From assembly GCF_011751865.2 (NCBI RefSeq), contig NZ_CP061770.1, positions 2,666,001 to 2,730,000 of the forward strand: 64,000 nt of DNA, given 5' to 3'. The notes below the pieces were generated by a model. That model was not told the origin of the DNA. It did not search any database and was given only the letters and a program-made list of their open reading frames with translations. Within the stretch, counting starts at the first letter, position 1; each line of letters opens with the position of its first letter. Source of the DNA: Salinibacterium sp. ZJ70 (lineage in GTDB: Bacteria > Actinomycetota > Actinomycetes > Actinomycetales > Microbacteriaceae). Positions 26,458-34,685 of the stretch are shown here, piece by piece. The position numbers were made by a program, and so were the translations under genes.

Positions 26458-27744
26458 GTGAAGCTCTCACGACGCACCGCCTCTGTCGCCGCGATCGCCG
26501 GGTCCGCTGCGCTCATCCTCTCCGGATGCAGCAGCACGGACAACGGCGGTTCGAGCGACAAGCCCATCACCCTGACCATCACCACCTTCGGCACCATGGG
26601 CATCGACGTGAACTACGCCGCCTATGAGAAGGAGAACCCCGGCATCAAGATCGAGGCGACCAACCTCGCTGACGGTGGCGCTGGCCGCGACGACGCCTAC
26701 GCGAAGATCGCTGCCGGCACCGGCCTGAGCGACGTCGTCGCGATCGAAGAGGGCTGGCTCTCGACCATCGCCGCGGTGTCCGACGCGTTCGTCGACCTGC
26801 GCGACCACGGCATCGAGGACACCAAGGACCAGTGGCTCGACTGGAAGTACAAGCAGGGCACCGACGCTGAGGGCCGCGTCTTCGGCGCCGGCCTCGACAT
26901 CGGACCGCAGGGCCTCTGCTTCCGTGGCGACCTCTTCGAGGCGGCCGGCCTGCCCGGCGACCGCGAGGGCTTCGCCGCCGCCATCGGCGGAGAGGACGCG
27001 ACCTGGGAGTCGTTCTTCGAGTTCGGTCAGCAGTACACCGCTGCCTCGGGCAAGGCCTTCTACCACAACCCCTCGTTCATGTGGAACTCCTTCGTGAACC
27101 AGCAGGAAGAGGGCTACTACAAGAAGGACGGCGTGACCCTCAACATCGAGGGCAACGAGGCCATGAAGGCGCAGCTCGACCTCATCGTCGAGAACGCCAA
27201 CATCGGCGCCGGCCTCGGCGGCTGGGGCGTGGGCGAGCAGGCCAAGAACGACGAGTTCGCGGTCTACGTCTGCCCGTCGTGGATGCTCGGTGTTGTGAGC
27301 GGCTACTACGACGCCGGCACCACCGGCACCGGCTGGGACTTCGCTGACGTCCTGCCCGGCGGCGCAGCCAACTGGGGCGGCGCGTTCCTCGGTGTTTCCG
27401 AGTCGAGCGAGCACAAGGAAGAGGCCGCCAAGCTCGCGCTCTGGCTCGCCGCTCCCGCTCAGCAGGCCGCTGCCTTCGAGGCTGCCGGTCCGTTCCCCTC
27501 GACCATCGAGGGCCAGGAGCTCGTCGCTGACTCGACGAGCGCGTTCTTCAACGACGCGCCCGTCGGTCAGATCTTCACCAACCGTGCCAAGGGCGTCGTC
27601 GCCCAGGTGAAGGGCGAGGAAGACTCCGTCATCCAGGACAACGTCTTCGGACCGGTCCTCGACCGCATCAGCCAGGGCGAGATCACCGATGGTGACACCG
27701 CCTGGAACGAGGCGATCACGCTGCTGAACCAGCTGGTTCCGTAA
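26458..27744 (+). CDS. cebE: Cellobiose/cellodextrin ABC transporter, substrate-binding lipoprotein CebE
   Basis: 428-residue extracellular lipoprotein that captures sugar for the CebF/CebG permease. The lipoprotein signal ends in the lipobox LILSGC. The mature protein is a family 1 extracellular solute-binding protein (LTLTITTFGTMGI-type start; GGAANWGGAFLGVSESSEHK near the hinge; IEEGWLS in lobe 1). GTG 26458 is preceded by AAAGGAG. First gene of cebE-cebF-cebG-bglC-cebR, with two CebR operators upstream and a strong hairpin right after the stop. Assignment to cellobiose rests on the operators plus operon order. Confidence 0.88.
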   Translation: MKLSRRTASVAAIAGSAALILSGCSSTDNGGSSDKPITLTITTFGTMGIDVNYAAYEKENPGIKIEATNLADGGAGRDDAYAKIAAGTGLSDVVAIEEGWLSTIAAVSDAFVDLRDHGIEDTKDQWLDWKYKQGTDAEGRVFGAGLDIGPQGLCFRGDLFEAAGLPGDREGFAAAIGGEDATWESFFEFGQQYTAASGKAFYHNPSFMWNSFVNQQEEGYYKKDGVTLNIEGNEAMKAQLDLIVENANIGAGLGGWGVGEQAKNDEFAVYVCPSWMLGVVSGYYDAGTTGTGWDFADVLPGGAANWGGAFLGVSESSEHKEEAAKLALWLAAPAQQAAAFEAAGPFPSTIEGQELVADSTSAFFNDAPVGQIFTNRAKGVVAQVKGEEDSVIQDNVFGPVLDRISQGEITDGDTAWNEAITLLNQLVP

Positions 27745-27755
27745 CTCCACCACCG

Positions 27756-27789
27756 AGCGGCCCCCGGGGCACCACACCCGGGGGCCGCT
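27756..27789 (+). terminator. Intra-operon hairpin after cebE
   Basis: Perfect 13-bp stem (27756-27768 with 27777-27789) and 8-base loop, 12 bp past the cebE stop and 46 bp before cebF. No long T-run. Probably a partial terminator or mRNA stabiliser raising CebE over CebF/G. Confidence 0.75.
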
Positions 27790-27834
27790 TCCCACCCGCA
27801 CCGCTAGCACCGCACCATTCAGATAGGAACGCCG

Positions 27835-28830
27835 ATGAGCACTCTCCAAGCAGGACGCTCAGCCCCGCAGCTGACGTTCCGGCAGAAGCTCTCGAACTTC
27901 GATTACAAGGCTTCGCCGTACTTCTACATCTCGCCGTTCTTCATCATGTTCGCGGTGCTGGGGCTCTTCCCCATCATCTACACGGTGAACGTCTCGCTCT
28001 ACGACTGGCACCTGCTCAAGGGCCAGGGCGACTTCGTGGGCCTCAAGAACTTCGAGCTCACCCTCAACGACCCGATGTTCTGGAACGCGTTCTTCAACAC
28101 GTTCAGCATCTTCCTGCTGTCGGCTGTCCCGCAGCTGATCATGGCGACGATCATCGCCGCCGTCCTCGACCAGGCGATCCGCGCGAGCACCTTCTGGCGC
28201 ATGACCGTGCTGCTGCCCTACATCGCAGCCCCGGTCGCCGTCGCCGTCATCTTCACCCAGATCTTCAACCAGCACGGCGGGCCCATCGCCGGCGCACTCG
28301 AGGCGCTCGATCTGCCCGAGATCCGCTGGGGCTTCGATCCCTTCCCGTCGCACCTCGCGATCGCCACGATGGTGAACTGGCGCTGGACCGGCTACAACGC
28401 CCTGATCCTCCTCGCCGCCATGCAGGCCATCCCGCGTGACGTCTACGAGTCGGCAGCCCTCGATGGCGCTGGCCGCGTGCGTCGCTTCCGGTCGATCACG
28501 ATCCCGATGATCCGCCCGACGATGATCTTCGTCGTCATCACCTCCACCATCGGCGGTCTGCAGATCTTCACCGAGCCGACGCTGTTCGACCCCGCCTCGT
28601 ACGGTGGCGCGAACCGTCAGTTCCAGACGATCGTGCTCTACCTGTACGAGATGGCGTTCCCGCGCCGCGACTTCGGCCGCGCCGCCGCCACGGCATGGAT
28701 CCTCTTCCTCATCGTCATCCTCGTGGGATTGGTGAACTACGCGCTCTCGCGCATGATCGCCACCCAGGACATCAAGAACGTGCGCCCGCCCAAGGCGAGC
28801 TCGCACCGTGCAATCGGGGGCAGCAAGTGA
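27835..28830 (+). CDS. cebF: Cellobiose ABC transporter permease CebF
   Basis: 331-residue MalF-type inner-membrane permease with six hydrophobic segments. The EAA loop that contacts the ATPase reads YESAALDGAGRVRRFRSITI near residue 202. Longer C-terminal tail (PPKASSHRAIGGSK) is cytoplasmic. AGGA precedes the ATG. Overlaps cebG by 4 bp (GTGA). No ATPase is encoded in the operon; in Streptomyces the shared ATPase MsiK serves this role, so a distant MsiK-like protein is expected. Confidence 0.9.
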   Translation: MSTLQAGRSAPQLTFRQKLSNFDYKASPYFYISPFFIMFAVLGLFPIIYTVNVSLYDWHLLKGQGDFVGLKNFELTLNDPMFWNAFFNTFSIFLLSAVPQLIMATIIAAVLDQAIRASTFWRMTVLLPYIAAPVAVAVIFTQIFNQHGGPIAGALEALDLPEIRWGFDPFPSHLAIATMVNWRWTGYNALILLAAMQAIPRDVYESAALDGAGRVRRFRSITIPMIRPTMIFVVITSTIGGLQIFTEPTLFDPASYGGANRQFQTIVLYLYEMAFPRRDFGRAAATAWILFLIVILVGLVNYALSRMIATQDIKNVRPPKASSHRAIGGSK

Positions 28831-29732
28831 CCACGACCATCAACCCCACCCGCCGCGCGACCGTGCCGCCCGCGGATGACCGCGAGCTCAAGAAGCGCAA
28901 GGCGCGCTTCTACGACAAGCCCGGCTGGCTGACCTACGGTCTGCTCGGTGCGTTCTTCCTGGGCTCCGTCTTCCCGCTGTGGTGGTCGTTCGTCATGGGT
29001 TCGCGCCAGGCGTCCGACATCAACCTCGTGCCGCCGGCCGTCATCCCCGGGCCGAACTTCCTCACGAACCTCGTCAAGGTGTTCGAGACGGTCGACTTCG
29101 CCAAGGCGCTGCTCAACAGCGTCATCATCTCGGGCGCGATCACCGTCTCGGTCGTCTTCTTCTCGACCCTCGCGGGCTACGCGTTCGCGAAGCTGACGTT
29201 CAAGGGGCGCAACCCGCTCATGATCGCCGTCATCGCGACCATGGCGATTCCGACGCAGCTCGGCATCATCCCGCTGTTCATGATGGTCTCGGAGCTCAAG
29301 CTCACCAACACGCTCGGAGCGGTGATCATCCCTGGTCTCGTGAGCGCGTTCGGCGTGTTCTTCATGCGCCAGTACCTGGTCGACACGATCCCCGACGAGC
29401 TCATCGAGGCCGCGCGAATGGACGGCGCCTCGATGTGGGGAACGTTCTGGCACGTGGCGCTCCCGTCGGCCCGTCCCGCGATGGCCGTGCTCGCTCTGTT
29501 CATCTTCATGGGCACCTGGACCGACTTCCTGTGGCCTCTCCTCGTGCTCGGGCCGAGGAATCCCAGCGTGCAGACGGCGCTCGCGGCCCTCTCCGCCTCC
29601 GGCGGCCACACCCCCGACCACTCGATGGTGCTCGCGGGTGCGATCATCTCGATCATCCCGCTGCTCATCCTGTTCCTGATCGCAGGCAAGCAGCTCATCG
29701 CGGGCATCATGTCCGGGGCGGTGAAGGGCTGA
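28827..29732 (+). CDS. cebG: Cellobiose ABC transporter permease CebG
   Basis: 301-residue MalG-type permease with six hydrophobic segments. EAA loop reads IEAARMDGASMWGTFWHVAL near residue 192. The GTG at 28827 overlaps the cebF stop and is the natural start; the N-terminus TTTINPTRRATVPPADD is a cytoplasmic tail. The stop overlaps the bglC start by one base (TGATG). Pairs with CebF to form the channel. Confidence 0.9.
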   Translation: MTTTINPTRRATVPPADDRELKKRKARFYDKPGWLTYGLLGAFFLGSVFPLWWSFVMGSRQASDINLVPPAVIPGPNFLTNLVKVFETVDFAKALLNSVIISGAITVSVVFFSTLAGYAFAKLTFKGRNPLMIAVIATMAIPTQLGIIPLFMMVSELKLTNTLGAVIIPGLVSAFGVFFMRQYLVDTIPDELIEAARMDGASMWGTFWHVALPSARPAMAVLALFIFMGTWTDFLWPLLVLGPRNPSVQTALAALSASGGHTPDHSMVLAGAIISIIPLLILFLIAGKQLIAGIMSGAVKG

Positions 29733-31159
29733 TGGCGCTGGCTCTCCCCGACGGCTTCCAGTGGCCGGACGGGTTCCTCTGGGGTGCCGCCACGGCGGCC
29801 GCGCAGATCGAGGGCGCCTCCCACGAGGACGGCAAGCTCGACTCCATCTGGGACCACTTCGCGAAGACTCCCGGCAACATCGCCAACGGCGAGGACCTCT
29901 CGGTCGCGGTGGATCACTACCACCGCATGCCGCAGGACGTGCAGCTCATGAAGTCGCTCGGGCTCGACTCGTACCGCTTCTCGGTGAGCTGGGCGCGCGT
30001 CAAGCCCGCCGACGGCCCGGTCAACGCGAAGGGTCTCGACTTCTACAGCCGGCTCGTCGACGAGCTCCTCGCCAACGGCATCCTTCCGTGGCTCACGCTC
30101 TACCACTGGGATCTCCCCCAGGCGGTGGAGGAGACCGGCGGATGGACGAACCGCGACACCTCGCAGCGCTTCCTCGACTACGCGATCGCGGTGCACGAGA
30201 AGCTCGGCGACCGCGTCGACCACTGGACGACGTTCAATGAGCCGCTGTGCTCGTCGCTCATCGGCTACGCCGGCGGCGAGCACGCTCCCGGACGCCAGGA
30301 GCCGCGCGCCGGCCTCGCGGCCATCCACCACCAGCACCTCGCGCACGGTCTCGCCGTGAAGGAGCTGCGCTCGCGCGGCGCCCAGGAGCTCGGCATCACG
30401 CTCAACCTCACGAACGCGATCCCGAACGACCCGACCGACCCGGTCGACCTCGATGCGGCCCGCCGGCTCGACGCGATCTGGAACCGCGCGTACATGGATC
30501 CGATCCTGCGCGGCTCCTACCCGGCGGACTTCCTGGAGGACGTCAGGGATCACCGCTTCGAGGAGCTCATCCACGACGGCGACCTGGAGACCATCCACCA
30601 GCCGATCGACTTCCTCGGGGTGAACCACTACCACGACGACAACGTGTCGGGGCATCCTCTGCCCGCCGACCACCCGAAGGGCCTTCGCCCCACGGAGAAG
30701 ACGACGTCGAACTGGTTCGTCGGCTCGGAGTTCATCACGGGCCCGACCCGTGGCCTCCCGCAGACGGCGATGGGCTGGGAGATCAACCCCGACGGCCTGC
30801 GCCAGCTGCTCGTGCGCCTCGGCGAGGAGTACCCGAACCTGCCGCCGCTCTACATCACCGAGAACGGCTCGGCGTGGGACGACGTCATCGCGGAGGACGG
30901 CGAGGTGCACGATGCACAGCGCGTCGACTTCCTCGAACGTCATCTCGAGGCGGTCGCGCAGGCGATGACCGAGGGGGCGGATGTGCGCGGTTACTTCGCG
31001 TGGTCGCTCATGGACAACTTCGAGTGGGCCTGGGGCTACGAGAAGCGCTTCGGCATCGTCTATGTCGACTACGAGACCCAGAAGCGGACCGTGAAGGACT
31101 CGGGCAAGACGTTCGCCGCGATCGCCGCCGAGGCGCGCGCCGCGCGCGTCGCCGGCTGA
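29732..31159 (+). CDS. bglC: Beta-glucosidase, GH1
   Basis: 475-residue cytoplasmic GH1 enzyme that hydrolyses imported cellobiose and cellodextrins to glucose. Acid/base Glu170 in TTFNEP and nucleophile Glu377 in YITENGS are intact. The N-terminal GH1 signature FLWGAATAAAQIEGA is present. It overlaps cebG by one base. Length is typical (BglC about 480). In Streptomyces the BglC-CebR pair also shapes the response to cellobiose, the CebR effector. Confidence 0.93.
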   Translation: MALALPDGFQWPDGFLWGAATAAAQIEGASHEDGKLDSIWDHFAKTPGNIANGEDLSVAVDHYHRMPQDVQLMKSLGLDSYRFSVSWARVKPADGPVNAKGLDFYSRLVDELLANGILPWLTLYHWDLPQAVEETGGWTNRDTSQRFLDYAIAVHEKLGDRVDHWTTFNEPLCSSLIGYAGGEHAPGRQEPRAGLAAIHHQHLAHGLAVKELRSRGAQELGITLNLTNAIPNDPTDPVDLDAARRLDAIWNRAYMDPILRGSYPADFLEDVRDHRFEELIHDGDLETIHQPIDFLGVNHYHDDNVSGHPLPADHPKGLRPTEKTTSNWFVGSEFITGPTRGLPQTAMGWEINPDGLRQLLVRLGEEYPNLPPLYITENGSAWDDVIAEDGEVHDAQRVDFLERHLEAVAQAMTEGADVRGYFAWSLMDNFEWAWGYEKRFGIVYVDYETQKRTVKDSGKTFAAIAAEARAARVAG

Positions 31160-31224
31160 CTGCGCCTCCCGCACGACCCCCTCTAGGATGAGCACACGTT
31201 GACATCGTCACGAAGGACCCCCCG

Positions 31225-32241
31225 ATGAGCGCCGATACGCACGGTGGAGCACCGACCCTCGAGATGGTCGCCGCTGCCGCTGGCGTGTCGCGCTCGACGG
31301 TGTCGCGTGTGATCAACGACTCCCCGAAGGTCACGCCCGAGGCGCTCGCGGCCGTGCGGAAGGCGATCGACGAGCTCGGCTACGTGCCGAACCGCGCAGC
31401 CCGCATCCTCGCAAGCCGACGCACCCAGTCGATCGCGCTCGTCATCCCGGAGAACACCGCCAAGTTCTTCGCCGACCCGTACTTCGCGACGGTCGTGCAG
31501 GGCATCGCGATGTACCTGTCGGACACCGACTACACGCTGAGCCTTCTCATCGCGTCCGAGAAGGACGCCGAGAAGACGCGGCGCTACCTCCAGGCCGGCA
31601 ACGTCGACGGGGCCCTGCTGCTCTCCCACCACTCGGAGGACCGCTCGTACACGCAGCTCGCCAACGCGATCCCTGTCGTGTTCGGCGGTCGGCCGATGAG
31701 CGACGAGAGCACGTCGGCGTACTACATCGACGTCGACAACGTCGAAGCCGCCCGCACGGTCACGCAGAAGCTCGTCGACAAGGGGCGACGCCGCATCGCC
31801 ACGATCGCAGGCCCTTCCGACATGTCGGCCGGGGTCGACCGCCTCGAAGGCTGGAACCAGACGCTCCAGGCTGCGGGCATCGCGACGGACCTCGTCGAGC
31901 ACGGCGACTTCACGCCCGCGGGCGGCGAGGCCGCGATGCGCCGGCTGCTCGAACGCGACCCCGACATCGACGGCATCTTCGCCGCGAACTCGCTCATGGC
32001 CTCCGGGGCGCTCACCGTGCTGCGCTCGCGCGGCAAGTCGGTGCCGCACGACCTGGGCCTCGTGACCTTCGACAACGACTACGCCGCCCAGTCGTCGAGC
32101 CCGCCGCTCACGACCGTCGAGCAGCCCACCGTCGAGCAGGGCCGGCGCATGGTCGACGTGCTGCTGCACCTCATCGACGGCGGCACCGCCCCCACGATCA
32201 CGATGATGCCGACGCGCGTGATCGAGCGCGGATCGGAATAG
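31225..32241 (+). CDS. cebR: LacI-family cellobiose-responsive repressor CebR
   Basis: 338-residue LacI regulator. N-terminal helix-turn-helix LEMVAAAAGVSRSTVSRVIN with hinge helix PNRAARILASRRTQ; effector-binding core follows. GAAGGA precedes the ATG. Last gene of the ceb operon after a 65-bp gap that holds its own possible promoter (TTGACA at 31199). Expected to bind the two TGGGAGCGCTCCCA-type operators and release them on binding cellobiose. In Streptomyces cebR lies upstream of cebE; here it is downstream. Confidence 0.88.
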   Translation: MSADTHGGAPTLEMVAAAAGVSRSTVSRVINDSPKVTPEALAAVRKAIDELGYVPNRAARILASRRTQSIALVIPENTAKFFADPYFATVVQGIAMYLSDTDYTLSLLIASEKDAEKTRRYLQAGNVDGALLLSHHSEDRSYTQLANAIPVVFGGRPMSDESTSAYYIDVDNVEAARTVTQKLVDKGRRRIATIAGPSDMSAGVDRLEGWNQTLQAAGIATDLVEHGDFTPAGGEAAMRRLLERDPDIDGIFAANSLMASGALTVLRSRGKSVPHDLGLVTFDNDYAAQSSSPPLTTVEQPTVEQGRRMVDVLLHLIDGGTAPTITMMPTRVIERGSE

Positions 32242-32258
32242 GCGTCTAACGTCGGAGG

Positions 32259-32561
32259 ATGACGGACGCTCAGAACACCTCCGACCAGGTCGTCGACATC
32301 CCCGAACGGAATCGGTTCGTGCTCGTGCGCGATGGCGTGGAGGTCGGGAAGGCGCTCTACGCGCGCACCGGCGACACCATCACGTTCACCCACACCGTCA
32401 TCGAACCGGAGATCCAGGAACGCGGACTCGGCTCGATGCTCGCCGGCGCGGCTCTCGATTCCGTCGCCGCCGAGGGTGGCACGCGTGTGGTGGCTCAGTG
32501 CCCGTTCATCGCCGCGTACATCGAGCGGCACCCGCAGTATCAGCCGCTGCTCTCGGACTGA
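32259..32561 (+). CDS. Small GNAT-like N-acetyltransferase (YjdJ type)
   Basis: 100-residue protein of the short GCN5-related family. The acetyl-CoA loop is EPEIQERGLGSMLAGAALD and the C-terminal segment VVAQCPFIAAYIERHPQYQPLL is diagnostic (Cys and Y-x-x-RHP). Ligand unknown. It starts 17 bp after cebR, probably by read-through rather than functional linkage, and converges on the tetronate locus. Confidence 0.85.
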   Translation: MTDAQNTSDQVVDIPERNRFVLVRDGVEVGKALYARTGDTITFTHTVIEPEIQERGLGSMLAGAALDSVAAEGGTRVVAQCPFIAAYIERHPQYQPLLSD

Positions 32562-32573
32562 CGCAGGCGAGAC

Positions 32574-33245
32574 TCAGGGGGCGCTCGGCGCAGCCTCGTC
32601 GAGCCCGAGCTGTGCGCGGATCTCGGCGATGAAGGGGTCGGGTGACGACAGCACCGGGAGGCCCGTCGCCGCGGCGATCACCGGCTCGAGTCGCGCGAGC
32701 GACGCCTGAGCGAGCACCACCGCGTCGACATCCGGGGCGAGATCGGCCGCAGTGCCAAGGACGAGCGCGTCATGCTCATCCCGGTCTCCCGCGCGCAGGC
32801 GATCGTAGGCTCCGTCGACGAAGCGCACCCGAAGCTGCACGGCGCGACCAGCCGCGGCCGCCGCGCGCTCGAGCAGCACGGTCGAGCCTGCGACCGTCGC
32901 GGCCGACGTGCACAGCACGCCGAGTCGCGCGTGCCGCACGGCGATCGCGGCCATCGGCTCGTCGATCGTGACGATCCGCGCACCGTGCGGCGAGCGGATG
33001 CCGCGCACGATCGGCGTGAGCGACGAGCACGACAAGGCCACCACCTCCGCGCATGCGAGCGCGTCGACGTGCGCGCGAAGATGCCGCTCGACATCCGCCG
33101 GATCGACACCCGCCAGCAGGTCATCGAGCAGGCTCGCGTCGAGCACGTGCTTCGCCTCGGGGAGCCCCGCAGCTGCGAACCGGCGCTGGATGTCCTCGCT
33201 CACGCTCGCGACCGTGTGGATCACCGCGAGCCGCGGATGAGTCAC
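32574..33245 (-). CDS. Asp/Glu-racemase-family protein
   Basis: 223-residue member of the aspartate/glutamate/hydantoin racemase superfamily. First catalytic cysteine Cys73 is in VVALSCSSLTP; the second position is Ala181 (VVLAQASLARL), so a two-cysteine racemase mechanism is unlikely. GTG start overlaps the stop of the OtnI-like gene (GTGA), so it is the last gene of the leftward tetronate operon. One-cysteine family members include decarboxylases and isomerases acting on acids, so it might process a sugar-acid intermediate or stereoisomer; this is inference. Confidence 0.7.
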   Translation of the reverse strand: MTHPRLAVIHTVASVSEDIQRRFAAAGLPEAKHVLDASLLDDLLAGVDPADVERHLRAHVDALACAEVVALSCSSLTPIVRGIRSPHGARIVTIDEPMAAIAVRHARLGVLCTSAATVAGSTVLLERAAAAAGRAVQLRVRFVDGAYDRLRAGDRDEHDALVLGTAADLAPDVDAVVLAQASLARLEPVIAAATGLPVLSSPDPFIAEIRAQLGLDEAAPSAP

Positions 33246-34036
33246 GGACGCACGCCTGCGAACGGGTCGTCCCCCTCGGAGCGCTCGTACTCCAGGGCGA
33301 TGAGCCGGTCGTAGCCGTGGGCGATGAGCTCATCGAGAAGGGCGTCGATAGGCTGCTCGCCCGTTCCGGGAGCGCCGCGCCCGGGGAAGTCCGCGACCTG
33401 CACGTGCCCGATGTCCGCGATGCGCTCGGCGAAGTAGCGCGACACATCCACATCCGTGTTGAAGAGGTGGAACAGGTCGACCTGGATCATGATGCTGCCG
33501 CTCGTGAGGTGCGCGCGCGCCCGGTCGAGCGCGTCATGCAGCTCCTCGATCGTGCGCAGGCCGTAGCCCTCGATGTGCGACAGCTGTTCGAGCGTCACGG
33601 TGATGCCGTCGGCAGCGAGAGCGTCGGCGGCACGGGCGGTGCGCACCGCGGCACGGGCGTCCTGCACCTCAGCGGGCTCGTCCGGGTGCCGGACGCCATG
33701 GAGCACGTTGATGCTGCGGCAGCCGGACTCGACGGCGACGCGGCGCGCGGCCTCGATCGACGCGTCGAACTCGCGGTCCGCGTCGGGCCAGCACGCGATC
33801 CCCCGGTTCCGGATCGCCATGCCGCCCTCGTAGGCGTTGAGGCCGATCAGCTGCAGCCCGGAGTCGCGGATGATGCCGATGACTCGCTCGATGTCGGCGT
33901 CGCTCGGGTCAGCGCGGTCGAAGGGGCACCAGAGCTCGACGCCGGAGAAGCCCGCTTCGCGCACGAGGCGCAGCTGCTCCTCGAGCGGGAGCTCCCCGAT
34001 GAGGATCGAGGGGTTGATGTAGGTGTAGCGGCCCAT
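33242..34036 (-). CDS. 2-oxo-tetronate isomerase-like sugar isomerase (OtnI type)
   Basis: 264-residue TIM-barrel protein of the AP endonuclease 2/xylose-isomerase-like superfamily, close in design to hydroxypyruvate isomerase and OtnI. Conserved acidic residues lie in GVELWCPF (about 37-44), LEQLSHIEGYG (about 150) and IMIQVDLFHL (about 182), and near the C-terminus in ALEYERSEGDDPF. GGAAAGG precedes the ATG at 34036. Next to OtnK- and OtnC-like genes, it is most simply read as interconverting 2-oxo- and 3-oxo-tetronate. Function is inferred from operon context. Confidence 0.72.
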   Translation of the reverse strand: MGRYTYINPSILIGELPLEEQLRLVREAGFSGVELWCPFDRADPSDADIERVIGIIRDSGLQLIGLNAYEGGMAIRNRGIACWPDADREFDASIEAARRVAVESGCRSINVLHGVRHPDEPAEVQDARAAVRTARAADALAADGITVTLEQLSHIEGYGLRTIEELHDALDRARAHLTSGSIMIQVDLFHLFNTDVDVSRYFAERIADIGHVQVADFPGRGAPGTGEQPIDALLDELIAHGYDRLIALEYERSEGDDPFAGVRP

Positions 34037-34061
34037 CGTCGCGCCTTTCCTGGAGTGGTGG

Positions 34062-34685
34062 TCAGTGGCTGCGGAGTTCGGCGATCTCCGCCTGGCTGAG
34101 CGGCATGACGTCGCGCCCGGCGAGCTCGAGGTGGAGCGCGCACGCGCTCTCGAGCTCTTCGGCCGCCGCCACCGCATCCGCGAGCGTCGCGCCGACGGTG
34201 ATGAGGCCGTGGCGGCGCAGGAGGACGGCGTCTCGTTCGCCGAGCGCCAGCGCGACGGCGCCGGCGAGGTCGGCGTGCCCGGGGCGGAAGTAGTCGACCG
34301 TGCCGAGACCGCGGACGCGCATCACGAAGTAGGGCGTGTAGGCCGGAAGCGGCTCGTCGACCGCAAGAGCTGCCAGACACGACACCGCGAGAGCGGCGGG
34401 CGAGTGCAGGTGCACGATCGCCCCCACATCGGCACGGCGCCGGTAGATTCCGGCGTGGAGCCCGGCCTCCTTGGTGGGCCGAATGCCGTCGAGCGCCTGC
34501 CCGTCGATGTCGATGAGCGCCCAGTCGTCCGCGCCGAGGGCTCCGAGGCGCGTGCCGGTGCCCGAGGTCAGGATGCCGTCAGCGACTCGCACGGAGACGT
34601 TGCCGGTGGTGCCGGGCGTGAGTCCCGCGGAACCGAGCAGCCGACCGGCGTCCGCGATCCGACGCCACTCCTCGACGAGGCTCAC
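34062..34685 (-). CDS. Class II aldolase; 3-oxo-tetronate 4-phosphate decarboxylase-like (OtnC type)
   Basis: 207-residue class II aldolase/adducin-head protein. Metal-binding histidines are HLHSP (H-x-H) near residue 91 and RRHG near 157; catalytic Glu is in TKEAGLHAGIY. GTG 34685 overlaps the OtnK-like stop (GTGA). Size fits OtnC, which splits 3-oxo-tetronate 4-phosphate into dihydroxyacetone phosphate and CO2. Alternatives are L-fuculose- or L-ribulose-phosphate aldolase/epimerase, but the DUF1537 kinase neighbour favours OtnC. Confidence 0.75.
   Translation of the reverse strand: MSLVEEWRRIADAGRLLGSAGLTPGTTGNVSVRVADGILTSGTGTRLGALGADDWALIDIDGQALDGIRPTKEAGLHAGIYRRRADVGAIVHLHSPAALAVSCLAALAVDEPLPAYTPYFVMRVRGLGTVDYFRPGHADLAGAVALALGERDAVLLRRHGLITVGATLADAVAAAEELESACALHLELAGRDVMPLSQAEIAELRSH

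Noticed and set aside
28979..29731. Extension of the bglC frame upstream through cebG
   Set aside because: GH1 homology begins at 29732 and cebG is the coding frame there.
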